Shown piece after piece: positions 18,176-27,544 of a DNA stretch of 64,000 nt. A model generated the notes under the pieces. It did no database searches. It was not told where the DNA came from and worked only from the letters and a program-made list of their open reading frames with translations. The number at the start of each line of letters is the position of its first letter. Position 1 is the stretch's first letter. This DNA is from CAYQLY01 sp964418605 (GTDB taxonomy: Bacteria; Bacteroidota; Bacteroidia; Cytophagales; Cyclobacteriaceae), in assembly GCA_964418605.1 (NCBI GenBank), contig CAYQLY010000012.1, positions 6,627 to 70,626 of the forward strand, written 5' to 3'. Made by a program: the position numbers and the translations under genes.

Positions 18176-20647
18176 TTACCAGCTTACTACCAATTTACTA
18201 GTCAAATTAGGTACAACAATAGTTTGAACATGAACAGCATTAGGATCTCCCGCTTTACCAATGGGATCAAACTGTGAAAGAGGTTGTACAAAATTAACAT
18301 ATGATGACTGAATAGAAGCCTGCTTCTCATTCACTTTTATATTTGCTATAGAATCAAACCCATGTAAAACAAGTTTAACATATGAAAAAATTGTTTTCCA
18401 ATTGCCTTCTGCCTTTTCAAAAACTATCTTTTTTGCGGAAGGATCATATGATAGCAAACGTTTATAATAAGAGCCATTTTGATACTGATAGGTATTTCCA
18501 TCATCTTCATAATAAATAAAAGAAGTAGGGCTACTTCCTTTATAAATGTGAACATACAACGTATCAGATGGTTTTTCATTCAAGTGCTGTACAACTGATT
18601 GCATTGGAATAATACTTCCTCCTTTGATGAAAAGAGGCAGTCGATCTATACTCGACTCAACAATAAGCTCCTCATTTCCTTTATAGGATTTATCTGTATA
18701 TAAATCATACCAATCGTTGGTTGGCAAGTAAACTTTACAAAAATCCTTGTAACTTTCTACTGGAGCAACCATAATTCCAGAACCAAAGAAATACTGATGT
18801 TGATATGTATAATTATAAATCAACGGATCATGTGTATAATGGATAGCTAAACTTCGTGATACTGGCATACCCGTTTGAGAAGACTCATAAAAAGTAGAAT
18901 AAATATAAGGCATCAATTGATAGCGAAGTTGGATATAATTTTTATTGATTTCTTCTACACGCTCGCCAAATGACCAAGGCTCTTGCTCTTTCGTATCAAT
19001 AGCAGCATGGATACGGAAAAAAGGAGAAAAAGCACCAATCGATATCCATCGTGCAAATAATTCTTTAGAAGGGCCACCCGTAAATCCACCCACATCCATA
19101 CCTACAAAAGGAATACCTGTTAATCCCATACTATTCAATAACCTTACCCCACTCATCATATGATCATCTGATGAAACATTATCACCTGTCCATACCGCAG
19201 AGTAACGTTGCACGCCTGAAAATCCAGCACGTGTTAAAACAAACGGCCGTTTTCCATTCATTATTTTTTTTGTTCCTTCAAAAGTAGACTGCGCCATCTT
19301 CAGACCATAAATGTTATGCCCTCGACGATGGGTCCCCTTTTTTCCTTCAAAATTAAATTCGACCAAATCAGGAAATCGCTGCCCCCATGTAGCAGGCTCA
19401 TTCATATCATTCCAAAACCCTTCTATACCATCATCAACATAGCCTTTAAATGAGTTGCCCCACCATGTTCTTGTTTTAGGATTAGTAAAATCTGGAAAAT
19501 GACACCAACCAGGCCAGACCATACCCGTATAAAATGTTTTATCAGGATATTTTAAAAATAAACTATCCTTTATACCTTGCTCATAAGAGGCATATCCCTT
19601 TTCCACTTTAATACCCGGATCAACAATAACCACCGTATGAAAGCCTATAGCTTTTAAATCACTCAGCATTTTTTTAGGATTCGAAAAACGAAATGGATGC
19701 CATGTAAAAATTTTGTACGCATCCATATAATGAATATCTAAATAAATCACATCTGCAGGAATAGATTTATCTCGAAATGTACGTGCTATACTCAACACTT
19801 CTTTATCAGGATAATAACTATACCGACATTGCTGCAAACCCAAACTCCAACGAGGAGGAAGTTCCATTCTTCCAGTAAGCCACGTATACGACTGAATAAT
19901 TCCTGCTACCGATTGATGGTATATAAAATAATAATTCATTTCGCCATCTTCAGCTGTAAAAGATGAAAAACGATTGTTTGATGCTCCAAAGTTAAAATGA
20001 GATTTATAAGTATTATCTAAAAAAATACCATATTGAAGATGATGATGTAATCCCATATAAAAAGGAGTAGACAAGTAAATAGGATCAGCTCCAGAAGGAT
20101 ATCCAAAATAGTCCGTATTCCAATTCGTATACCCTTCACCACGTCGATTTAAACTACCCGTTTTTTCACCTAATCCAATAAACCGTTCATCTGATTGCAT
20201 TTTTTTATAAGTCGTAGCTTCCTCACCAATCCATGACGTACCAAATGCAGGCTCATCCTCATTGATCACTTTTCCATCTTTCGTTAAAAATTGAAGTCGA
20301 ACAGGCTTTTTCTTAATTAATAACGTAACAGAATCCGTACTTAGAACAACTTGGTCAGACTCTTCTTTAACCGAATAATTCACTGACGAAATAGGATTTG
20401 CAACAACAGCATACGACAGATCATCAAATTGACCATCTTGGCTCATTCGTACACGAATCACATGAGGCGAATAAACACTAATTTTCATTTCGCCATAATC
20501 TGTTTTGACTTGTAAGCCATTCGTAATAGCAGTATGAGTTAAATAGTTTCCCATGCTTTGATTCAGTTTGGGCGACGAATATAAATAGTGACTGCTTAAA
20601 CTAAGAAAAGAATAAAATGCTAAGTGAATTACAAATTTTGGTTTCAT
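18176..20647 (-). CDS. Glycoside hydrolase family 31 (alpha-glucosidase-like), secreted
   Basis: 823 residues with an N-terminal signal (MKPKFVIHLAFYSFLSLSSHYLYSS). The catalytic (beta/alpha)8 domain carries EGFWNDMNEPATWG, in which the Asp of NDMNE is the GH31 nucleophile, and YSAVWTGDN with the acid/base Asp. FVLTRAGFSGVQRY, PFVGMDVGGFTGGPSKELFARWISIGAFSPFFRIHA and IYLDIHYMDAYKIFTWHP are also family signatures. A galactose-mutarotase-like N-terminal domain precedes it and a beta-sandwich domain with an YYEDDGNTYQY segment follows. It probably cleaves alpha-glucosides or alpha-xylosides in the periplasm. No polysaccharide utilisation locus surrounds it. Confidence 0.95.
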   Translation of the reverse strand: MKPKFVIHLAFYSFLSLSSHYLYSSPKLNQSMGNYLTHTAITNGLQVKTDYGEMKISVYSPHVIRVRMSQDGQFDDLSYAVVANPISSVNYSVKEESDQVVLSTDSVTLLIKKKPVRLQFLTKDGKVINEDEPAFGTSWIGEEATTYKKMQSDERFIGLGEKTGSLNRRGEGYTNWNTDYFGYPSGADPIYLSTPFYMGLHHHLQYGIFLDNTYKSHFNFGASNNRFSSFTAEDGEMNYYFIYHQSVAGIIQSYTWLTGRMELPPRWSLGLQQCRYSYYPDKEVLSIARTFRDKSIPADVIYLDIHYMDAYKIFTWHPFRFSNPKKMLSDLKAIGFHTVVIVDPGIKVEKGYASYEQGIKDSLFLKYPDKTFYTGMVWPGWCHFPDFTNPKTRTWWGNSFKGYVDDGIEGFWNDMNEPATWGQRFPDLVEFNFEGKKGTHRRGHNIYGLKMAQSTFEGTKKIMNGKRPFVLTRAGFSGVQRYSAVWTGDNVSSDDHMMSGVRLLNSMGLTGIPFVGMDVGGFTGGPSKELFARWISIGAFSPFFRIHAAIDTKEQEPWSFGERVEEINKNYIQLRYQLMPYIYSTFYESSQTGMPVSRSLAIHYTHDPLIYNYTYQHQYFFGSGIMVAPVESYKDFCKVYLPTNDWYDLYTDKSYKGNEELIVESSIDRLPLFIKGGSIIPMQSVVQHLNEKPSDTLYVHIYKGSSPTSFIYYEDDGNTYQYQNGSYYKRLLSYDPSAKKIVFEKAEGNWKTIFSYVKLVLHGFDSIANIKVNEKQASIQSSYVNFVQPLSQFDPIGKAGDPNAVHVQTIVVPNLTSKLVVSW

Positions 20648-20774
20648 TTATAAGAAGATTTAAAGTTAAACACTACTTTACCTATCAATAATAAAAAAAA
20701 TAAACAACTTTATACTGAAGACGTATTAAATAAAAATCATTTATTTCATTAAAAAACCTTATTAAATAATTAAG

Positions 20775-20782
20775 TACATTTG
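20775..20782 (+). promoter_or_regulatory. Predicted -7 box for the TlpA-like lipoprotein gene
   Basis: TACATTTG matches TAnnTTTG exactly, 23 bases before the ATG at 20806. No clear -33 TTTG lies at the expected distance, so support is the -7 box alone. Confidence 0.5.
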
Positions 20783-20805
20783 TATATATAACAGGTCAAA
20801 TTGAT

Positions 20806-21963
20806 ATGATCAAAAGACGCATGCTGTATCTTAGTATATTCTTTTTCTTATTCTCTTGCCAAAAGAATAAATACACTACAATTCATGGGAAGTTAACTTA
20901 CAAAAAATCAAATCATGCTCATTTAAAAAAAATAAAAACGAATGAAAATGATGGCGAAATTTATATTGCAATAGACTCTACAGTTATTCATACAAATGGA
21001 TCATTTACATTTAAAAACCTAAAATTAGATTCTGGCCTATATGAAATTCACGTAGGCTATTCTGATCCTATTTTTTTTATAGTGGAAGACTACAGCCCTC
21101 ATATTACTATAACTACAACAGGGCAAGGCCTACCAATAGATGTTCAGCTTACTGGTTCTCAGTCAGCAGAAGAGCTAACTAAAGAACTTAAGCTCCTACA
21201 ATGTCTAAAAGAAAACTCAATAAAAATTTTAAATAAGTTTTACCTATTTACTGACTCTATAAATAAAATACAAAAACTATCTGACAAAGACGAAGAAAAA
21301 ATAATAGAAAAAATACAAAAAGAAATAGACAGTTTAAAAGAGCATATTGATGAGCAAATGAAACAAGCCATCAAAGAAACAAAAGCGGGGCCATTAACCA
21401 TGCTTTACGGCTCTCGCCTTTTATCAAACCAAGATAAAAATTTTCCTTTTCTAGATAGCTTATCTTACATTTTACAAAAAAACCCTTATCAATCTGAATA
21501 CATTAAAAGCTATTTACAGTATATAGATAAATTACGGGCTATATCTATTGGTGGCCAAATACATGACATCGTATTGCGAGACTCTTCAAATCAAGAAATA
21601 AAACTTTCTTCTTTACGAGGAAACTATATTTTAATTGATTTTTGGGCATCTTGGTGCCCGGATTGCAGAAAAGAAAATCCTAGTTTAGTAAATCTATACG
21701 AAAAATATAAACATAAAAAATTTGATATTTTGGCAATATCATTAGATAAAGAAAAAAAAGAATGGATAAAGGCGATTAAAAAAGATAGATTAAAATGGAA
21801 ACATGTTTCAGAATTACGAGGCTGGGACTCTCCTATTGTGAAAGAATATCAGATTACGAGCATTCCTTCTAACCTACTCATTAGTCCTGAAGGAAAAATC
21901 ATTGCTAAAAACGTAAGTATCAACGAACTTGAAAAAAAATTAAATGAATTAACTAATCATTAA
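20806..21963 (+). CDS. TlpA/ResA-like thiol-disulfide lipoprotein with N-terminal DUF4369-like domain
   Basis: 385 residues. MLYLSIFFFLFSC is a lipoprotein signal ending in Cys. Residues about 25-125 have the DUF4369-like beta pattern (IHGKLTY, FTFKNLKLDSGLYEIHV) common in Bacteroidota. A lysine-rich helical linker follows. The thioredoxin domain from about residue 250 contains LIDFWASWCPDCRKENPSLVNLYEKY with redox pair C-P-D-C, and ITSIPSNLLISPEGKIIAKN with the cis-proline. It should reduce or exchange disulfides outside the inner membrane. It lies 16 bases before tryptophan dioxygenase. Confidence 0.9.
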   Translation: MIKRRMLYLSIFFFLFSCQKNKYTTIHGKLTYKKSNHAHLKKIKTNENDGEIYIAIDSTVIHTNGSFTFKNLKLDSGLYEIHVGYSDPIFFIVEDYSPHITITTTGQGLPIDVQLTGSQSAEELTKELKLLQCLKENSIKILNKFYLFTDSINKIQKLSDKDEEKIIEKIQKEIDSLKEHIDEQMKQAIKETKAGPLTMLYGSRLLSNQDKNFPFLDSLSYILQKNPYQSEYIKSYLQYIDKLRAISIGGQIHDIVLRDSSNQEIKLSSLRGNYILIDFWASWCPDCRKENPSLVNLYEKYKHKKFDILAISLDKEKKEWIKAIKKDRLKWKHVSELRGWDSPIVKEYQITSIPSNLLISPEGKIIAKNVSINELEKKLNELTNH

Positions 21964-21979
21964 AGCTATATACTTAAAA

Positions 21980-22930
21980 ATGATAAATACATCTTCGGTT
22001 TCAGAGAAAATTGAACAACTGAAAAAAAAATACGAATCATCTGGGCAAGATATTCTTGCTTATCTAGAAGGACTACTACACACTGATTATTTAAACTACT
22101 GGGATTATATCAATCTAGACACCTTACTCACCTTACAAAAACCACTGACTACTATTCCTGATGAAAAAATATTCATACTCTATCATCAAATCACGGAGCT
22201 TTATTTTCAGCTCGTGCTGCATGAGATGGAGCAATTAAAAAAAATGACTGAAATATCTGAGAAACTCTTTCTTGAAAAAATACGACGAATGAACCGTTAC
22301 TTTGAACAGCTTATCGGTTCATTTGATATTATGGTCGATGGAATGAGTTTAGAACAATTTCGTGAATTTCGAATGGCTTTACTTCCAGCAAGTGGATTTC
22401 AATCTGTGCAATACCGACTGATTGAAATACATGCAACCGAACTAAAAAACTTAATTGATCAAGAACATAGAAACACATTGTCATCCACTTCTCTTGAAGA
22501 GATGTATGAACATATTTATTGGAAAAGAGGAGCAACCGAATTAGCAACAGGAAAAAAAACATTGACACTCACCCGATTTGAAGAAAAATACAATACCTTA
22601 TTACTACAAACTACTCAACATTGTCAAACTAAAAATTTATGGTATTTGTTTAAAAATATCAAAACAAATGAATTAAAAGATCAACTTATTACAGCATTAA
22701 AACAATTTGATAAAGTAGTCAATGTCAAATGGCCAACTATGCATCTTAAATCAGCTGTGCGCTATCTACAAAAAAATCCGGACACCATTGCTGCAACTGG
22801 AGGGACTAATTGGCAAAAATACCTTCCACCACGCTATCAAAAACGTATATTTTATCCCGATCTTTGGACTGATGCAGAAAAAGAAAACTGGGGGAAAATG
22901 GAAGCAGAAGAAATGCTTTCTAATTCCTAA
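21980..22930 (+). CDS. kynA: Tryptophan 2,3-dioxygenase
   Basis: 316 residues. It opens the indole ring of tryptophan to N-formylkynurenine using haem. The family pattern is present but divergent: FILYHQITELYFQLVLHEMEQL, RMNRYFEQLIGSFDIMVDGMSLEQFREFRMALLPASGFQSVQYRLIEI, and a C-terminal part with a probable haem-ligand His in MHLKSAVRYL and the AATGGTNWQKYLPPRYQKR signature. No other kynurenine genes are adjacent, though hppD for tyrosine breakdown is in the window. The next gene starts inside its 3' end. Confidence 0.9.
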   Translation: MINTSSVSEKIEQLKKKYESSGQDILAYLEGLLHTDYLNYWDYINLDTLLTLQKPLTTIPDEKIFILYHQITELYFQLVLHEMEQLKKMTEISEKLFLEKIRRMNRYFEQLIGSFDIMVDGMSLEQFREFRMALLPASGFQSVQYRLIEIHATELKNLIDQEHRNTLSSTSLEEMYEHIYWKRGATELATGKKTLTLTRFEEKYNTLLLQTTQHCQTKNLWYLFKNIKTNELKDQLITALKQFDKVVNVKWPTMHLKSAVRYLQKNPDTIAATGGTNWQKYLPPRYQKRIFYPDLWTDAEKENWGKMEAEEMLSNS

Positions 22931-24740
22931 GCCATCACGTTTAATTAAGTTAAGCCTACTTGGTTTTTATTTTTACTCCTCTCCTTCCTTTTCTCAATCA
23001 AAAACAATAAAAATATATTTTGATAAAGAAGAAAAAAAAATAAAAGAAATATACCAAATAAACGATAATAAGGAATTAAATGGAAAATATATATCTTACT
23101 TCGAAAAGGGAGGGATAAAATCAAAAGGCAGCTACCTTAATAATCAACCCGATGGGTATTGGGAATATTTTTATGAAAATGGAAAACTCAAAACAGCAGG
23201 TAACCTAATCCAAAACCAACCTGTTGGAAAATGGAATTATTATTATGAAAATGGAAAGCCAAGTAGCGAAGGTGAATTGGAAAATAATTTAAAAAATGGT
23301 ATATGGCTTTATTATTATGAAAATGAAAAACTAAAAGCTAAAGGCAATTGGAAAAACGATAAAAAAAATGGGCCATGGTTTTACTATTATGAAGACCAGC
23401 GACTAAAAGCCAAAGGCATTTTTGAAAACGGGATTGGTTCTTACACCGAATTCTATCCATCTGGAAAAATAAAATGTGAAGGAACCATTGCTTTTGAAAA
23501 AAGTGATAGCATCTGGATTTACTATTATGAAAATGGAGCTATAGAAAGTAAAGGAAAAGAAAAAGAAGGACTCAAAGAAGGATACTGGGAGTTTTTTTAT
23601 TCAAATGGCAAGTTGGCAAGCAAAGGTTTTTTTATAAAAGGAAAAGAGGAGGGTCAATGGGATTACTTCTATCCATCCGGTCAACTGTACACAAAAGGTA
23701 TAAATAAAAATGGACTCCAAGACAGCACATGGAAGGCCTACTATGACACTGGGATTTTATTAAGTGAAAGCGATTTAAATAAAGGAAGTGGAAACTATAA
23801 AGAATACCATCTAAATGGAAAAATAAAAATAGAAGGGTATTTAAAAAATGGGAAACATGAAGGCCAGTGGAATTACTATAATGAAAAAGGTATACTAGAA
23901 GGACAGGCTCATTTTTCAAATGGAGAGGGCACCTATATTGGGTTCTATGAAAATGGAAAAATAAAAATGGAGGGGCCAATGAAAAATGGAAAACGAACAG
24001 GAAGCTGGAAACTTTATAAACCATCAGGTGAGTTGGCTGGTTTTTATAAAAACTACTATACCGAGAGTGATCAACCATACCATACCTATTACATACCACA
24101 ACAAAAAGATTCATCCACACTTAATATAGAAAAAAATCAATATACTACATCCAAAAAGAAAAATAACATCATTTTAATTTCTAAGCGTACAACATACCAT
24201 GGCATCATTGTATCTACCAGCCCCATCAGCCTGCTAGCCTATAGCTTACCTATAAGCATTGAAAAATTCAATTACCGATCAAAAACAGGGATAGAGGTGA
24301 CTTATTTCCTACACCGGAAATCATTTTTTCAATCAACAGAAGCCATAGAGCCTTATACCTTGTATGAACGAGGGGGGAGCTTAAGTGCTAAGTTAAAATT
24401 TTATCAAGAAGAAAAAAATATAGGTATGCTGTATTGGGCAAATGAAATTCGTGGAAAATATATTAGATATCTAACAAAAATAACCAATCCTAACGCCACC
24501 ACTATATACATGGAAGAAAAATCAATTGAATATGCGACAATGATTGGCTACCGCCTAATGCAAAGCTATAAAAAAAGAGGCTTTACCATAGACACATATG
24601 TGGGAGCAGGAGTTGGCTACCGCTGGCTAACAAAAAAATTCCCTGAAAAACCAGAATATGACAACATATTTAAAAGCATTTCTACTAACAAAATAGCTCT
24701 CTCTTTTCGAATAGGGCTGCAATTAGGCTATGTTTTTTAA
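22872..24740 (+). CDS. MORN_2/YwqK-repeat protein with C-terminal outer membrane barrel-like domain
   Basis: About 622 residues. The ATG at 22872 lies within the end of kynA; no other start exists before the signal-like segment LIKLSLLGFYFYSSPSFSQ. About 14 tandem repeats of 21-25 residues follow, with consensus GxWxYYYENGKLKxKGxxxN. These are MORN_2 variants, as in YwqK antitoxins and Bacteroidota surface proteins. From about residue 400 the repeats stop. The last 220 residues have alternating strands and end in LQLGYVF, typical of a small outer membrane barrel. The role is unknown. The fusion suggests a repeat blade held at the cell surface or in the periplasm. Confidence 0.7.
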   Translation: MQKKKTGGKWKQKKCFLIPKPSRLIKLSLLGFYFYSSPSFSQSKTIKIYFDKEEKKIKEIYQINDNKELNGKYISYFEKGGIKSKGSYLNNQPDGYWEYFYENGKLKTAGNLIQNQPVGKWNYYYENGKPSSEGELENNLKNGIWLYYYENEKLKAKGNWKNDKKNGPWFYYYEDQRLKAKGIFENGIGSYTEFYPSGKIKCEGTIAFEKSDSIWIYYYENGAIESKGKEKEGLKEGYWEFFYSNGKLASKGFFIKGKEEGQWDYFYPSGQLYTKGINKNGLQDSTWKAYYDTGILLSESDLNKGSGNYKEYHLNGKIKIEGYLKNGKHEGQWNYYNEKGILEGQAHFSNGEGTYIGFYENGKIKMEGPMKNGKRTGSWKLYKPSGELAGFYKNYYTESDQPYHTYYIPQQKDSSTLNIEKNQYTTSKKKNNIILISKRTTYHGIIVSTSPISLLAYSLPISIEKFNYRSKTGIEVTYFLHRKSFFQSTEAIEPYTLYERGGSLSAKLKFYQEEKNIGMLYWANEIRGKYIRYLTKITNPNATTIYMEEKSIEYATMIGYRLMQSYKKRGFTIDTYVGAGVGYRWLTKKFPEKPEYDNIFKSISTNKIALSFRIGLQLGYVF

Positions 24741-24788
24741 TCCATAGTATTATTTTAGTATTTTTACATCTCACCAAGAGCAGAAGCT

Positions 24789-25385
24789 ATGAATGAGTTT
24801 TTGACTTACCTTAAAATTGGCATTGACCATATTCTAAACATAAAAGAATATGACCATGCTTTACTTATTATCACACTCGCCCTTACTCATGCATCACAAG
24901 AGTGGAAAAAAATGATTATTCTATTATCTGCTTTTACAATTGGCCACTGCAGCACACTCATTTTATCTACACTTGATGTATTTCATGTGGACTCCCCTAT
25001 TGTTGAAACGACTATTGCAACCACTATCCTTGCAACATGTTTTTTGAATTTTTTTTATAAAGAAAAAAGAGACGAACGAGAGCGAAACAAAGATACATTT
25101 CGTTATATCATGGGCCTAGCTTTTGGCTTAATACATGGATTAGGGTTTTCAAACTACTTGACTAGTTTAGTCAATACAACTGAAAGTATGGGTCTCCCAC
25201 TCATCGCATTTACCCTCGGTATTGAGGTTGGACAATTGACAATAAGTATCGTTTTAATAATAATTTCTTTCTTTCTTGTTAATTTATTTAGAATTAAAAG
25301 AAGAGATTTTGTTCTTATCGCCTCCGGGGCCATAAGTGCTATTGCTTTTCTATTACTCAATGAACGCATCAATGAACTATTTTAA
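24789..25385 (+). CDS. HupE/UreJ_2-family membrane protein
   Basis: 198 residues with six or so membrane helices. Family features are GIDHILNIKEYDHALLIITLAL, FTIGHCSTLILSTL with its conserved His, LAFGLIHGLGFSNYL and TLGIEVGQLTISI. HupE/UreJ_2 proteins are linked with nickel or cobalt transport in some bacteria, but members without metallo-enzyme neighbours, as here, have no established substrate. Its 3' end overlaps the convergent holA by 17 bases. Confidence 0.85.
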   Translation: MNEFLTYLKIGIDHILNIKEYDHALLIITLALTHASQEWKKMIILLSAFTIGHCSTLILSTLDVFHVDSPIVETTIATTILATCFLNFFYKEKRDERERNKDTFRYIMGLAFGLIHGLGFSNYLTSLVNTTESMGLPLIAFTLGIEVGQLTISIVLIIISFFLVNLFRIKRRDFVLIASGAISAIAFLLLNERINELF

Positions 25386-26385
25386 AAATAAGTTCTTTAA
25401 GAATAGCCCCATCCTTCAGGTTACTTTCAACCCCTTTAGTTTGAAGATCGGCTTCCTTTAAACAATGAATAATATCCATTACTTTTCTCAATGGATAATG
25501 TTTAGAAGCTTTTATATACTCTTTCACAAAAAAAGGATGAACCTTTAATACAGAAACTACATGCTTGTCAGACTTGTCTGTCAACTGATGCAATAATAAT
25601 AGCTTTGTAAAATAAGTAAATAGAAAAGCAACGACAACAACAGCAGGGTTGTCTTTAGGATTTTGACCAAAATAGTCAACGATACGATTAACCCTTAATA
25701 CATCTTTTACAGCGAGTGCTTTTTGTAATTCAAAAATATTATACTCTCTGTTGATACCAACAAGCTGATATACGATATCAGATGTAATTACCAAATTCCT
25801 ATCAGGAAAATGCAAAAATATTTTAGAAACCTCATTATCTAACCGTTGCAAATCGTTACCAACAAGATCTGCCAATAACGTTGCCGTCTGAATATCAATA
25901 CTTCCACCCTTCGAAACAACCAATTGAAAAACCCAATGAGGAATCTTATCATCATACATCTTTTTAGATTCCATACAAACAGCTTTATATTTTAAAAAAA
26001 TATCAATTGTTTTTTTTGAAGGCTTTTTATGTTTAAATGCAAAAACAAGCACAGTAGACAAAAGCGGATTCTTTAAATAAGAATCCAACCATTTTTCAGC
26101 ATCTGACTTTGTCCAATCCGGTAGATCTTGTGCTTCTTTAACTATAACTACTTGCCTTTCTGCCAACATAGGAAACTGCCTTGCTCGAAGCAATACGGCT
26201 TGCATAGTTGTATCCTTACCATATAATACAGCTTGGTTAAAACCACGTTCAGATTCATTTACTATATTTTTTTCTAAATAGTGAACAAGTGTATCTATAT
26301 AATAAGACTCATCACCATAGAAAAGATAAACAGGATGACAACGACCTTTCTTTAGTTCTTCTAAAATATCCTGTGGCGTAGCCAT
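25369..26385 (-). CDS. holA: DNA polymerase III subunit delta
   Basis: 338 residues. This is the clamp-loader arm that opens the sliding clamp. The N-terminus has HPVYLFYGDESYYIDTLVHYLEKNIV, then FPMLAERQVVIVKEAQDL, TVLVFAFKHKKPSKKT, LADLVGNDLQRLDNEVSKIFL and YNIFELQKALAVKD in the order of Bacteroidota HolA. The AAA+ domain lacks a Walker motif, as expected for delta. Convergent with hupE. Confidence 0.93.
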   Translation of the reverse strand: MATPQDILEELKKGRCHPVYLFYGDESYYIDTLVHYLEKNIVNESERGFNQAVLYGKDTTMQAVLLRARQFPMLAERQVVIVKEAQDLPDWTKSDAEKWLDSYLKNPLLSTVLVFAFKHKKPSKKTIDIFLKYKAVCMESKKMYDDKIPHWVFQLVVSKGGSIDIQTATLLADLVGNDLQRLDNEVSKIFLHFPDRNLVITSDIVYQLVGINREYNIFELQKALAVKDVLRVNRIVDYFGQNPKDNPAVVVVAFLFTYFTKLLLLHQLTDKSDKHVVSVLKVHPFFVKEYIKASKHYPLRKVMDIIHCLKEADLQTKGVESNLKDGAILKELIFKIVH

Positions 26386-26511
26386 AAAATATAAAATTTA
26401 GTTTTTAGAATTTTTATAATTAAAAAAAATAACTATCTTTAAGCTATTAAACAATGTAATTTTAATAACTTTAGATCATTAACAGCAATTATCTAACATA
26501 AAAATACGAAT

Positions 26512-27357
26512 ATGATAGAAAAATATATTTACGACTTACTGGCAGAATATAGCAAAGTATATATTCCAAAGATTGGATCATTCTTGAGAAAAGTCGAAGA
26601 CGAAACAAGTGAAAGCCATACCTATGCACAACCAAAACTTGTTATTAAAGTTGAAAGCGACTATTCAGATGATCGCCTTCTAGTCAATGCTATTGCTAAT
26701 GGAGAGCATATTTCACTAGAAGAGGCTGAAGCCCTTATCCATGAGAAAGTAGATAGTATACTTGATCATATTCGTACATATGATTACTATGAATTTGACA
26801 AACTTGGTAAGTTATCTAAAGACAATTATGGAAACTTCCAATTTGAAACTAATCCAAGTCTTCAAGAAGAAAACTTTGGACTACCAAATGAGATAAAGGC
26901 CAATCCACTTGAAGAAAATGAATACGAAGGGGGTAAAAAATACGACTACACAGCTCTATGGATTGTATCAATCGTATTAATCATCTCAGCTATTGTTGTC
27001 TATTTTGTTTTTTTTAAGGAACCTAAAAAAGAAGAGAGCGACCTAATTACAACACCTACTCCTACTCAAGTAGACACCACTCAAACAGCACCTTCTACAG
27101 CACCAACTAGCTCCTCAATCATTCTTACTGAAAAAACAGGAAGATATTATGTTATTGTTGGAAGCTTTGTAGTAGAAAACAATGCAACCCAATACCGTGC
27201 TAAACTAGCTTCACAAGGGTTTGATGCTAAGATACTTCAACCTTCTTATAAAAAAGTATACCGTGTAACGATAGCTGATTTTGCTGACTTTAAGTCTGCC
27301 TCTGCAAAAGCAGCTGAGTTGACCAGTGAATATGAACATTGGGTGTTGCAGTTCTAA
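26512..27357 (+). CDS. Membrane protein with HU-CCDC81-like N-terminal and SPOR C-terminal domains
   Basis: 281 residues. The first 125 residues (MIEKYIYDLLAEYSKVYIPKIGSF, then IANGEHISLEEAEALIHEKVDSIL and YYEFDKLGKLSKDNYGNFQFE) match the HU-CCDC81 bacterial domain pair. One membrane helix at about 147-170 (ALWIVSIVLIISAIVVYFVFF) is followed by a Thr/Pro-rich linker and a SPOR domain (YYVIVGSFVVENNATQYRAKLASQGFDAKIL...). SPOR domains bind denuded peptidoglycan at division sites, so a role in division or envelope organisation is likely. Immediately upstream of the SRP RNA gene. Confidence 0.88.
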   Translation: MIEKYIYDLLAEYSKVYIPKIGSFLRKVEDETSESHTYAQPKLVIKVESDYSDDRLLVNAIANGEHISLEEAEALIHEKVDSILDHIRTYDYYEFDKLGKLSKDNYGNFQFETNPSLQEENFGLPNEIKANPLEENEYEGGKKYDYTALWIVSIVLIISAIVVYFVFFKEPKKEESDLITTPTPTQVDTTQTAPSTAPTSSSIILTEKTGRYYVIVGSFVVENNATQYRAKLASQGFDAKILQPSYKKVYRVTIADFADFKSASAKAAELTSEYEHWVLQF

Positions 27358-27359
27358 AG

Positions 27360-27385
27360 TTGACAAATTTTTTAGTTAACTTTGC
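27360..27385 (+). promoter_or_regulatory. Promoter of the SRP RNA gene
   Basis: TAACTTTGC at 27377-27385 contains the -7 consensus TAnnTTTG and lies six bases before the RNA 5' end. TTGAC at 27360-27364 sits near -31. The gap between the two elements is shorter than the usual 17-23 bases, so the -33 assignment is tentative. Confidence 0.6.
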
Positions 27386-27390
27386 AACAG

Positions 27391-27471
27391 ACTGAGTACG
27401 ACCAGCTCCTGTCAATCCCCCAGGTCCGGAAGGAAGCAAGGGTACATAGTTGTAGCGGTGCGATACTCAGT
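27391..27471 (+). ncRNA. ffs: Signal recognition particle RNA, small bacterial type
   Basis: About 81 bases. The Ffh-binding asymmetric loop sequence AGGTCCGGAAGGAAGCA at 27422-27438 is the diagnostic motif, including the GGAA tetraloop. The ends pair perfectly as ACTGAGTA (27391-27398) with TACTCAGT (27464-27471). A T-run follows directly and serves as terminator. It scaffolds Ffh for co-translational targeting of membrane proteins. This is the short 4.5S form without an Alu domain. Confidence 0.96.
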
Positions 27472-27487
27472 TTTTTATTTTACACAC

Positions 27488-27520
27488 TTTGGAAAAACAA
27501 TGTTTTTTAAAGTAGATTTG
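27488..27520 (+). promoter_or_regulatory. Promoter of the transaldolase-family/ftsE gene group
   Basis: TTTG at 27488-27491 and TAGATTTG at 27513-27520 fit the Bacteroidota -33/-7 pattern with a 21-base spacer. Transcription would start near 27527, about 18 bases ahead of the ATG at 27545. Confidence 0.7.
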
Positions 27521-27544
27521 TAAAACCTTTCACACTATATCCAT

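Noticed and set aside
23632..24120. A 162-residue open frame on the minus strand
   Set aside because: It lies fully inside the MORN-repeat gene and reflects its repeat composition; it has no start context or homology I can see.
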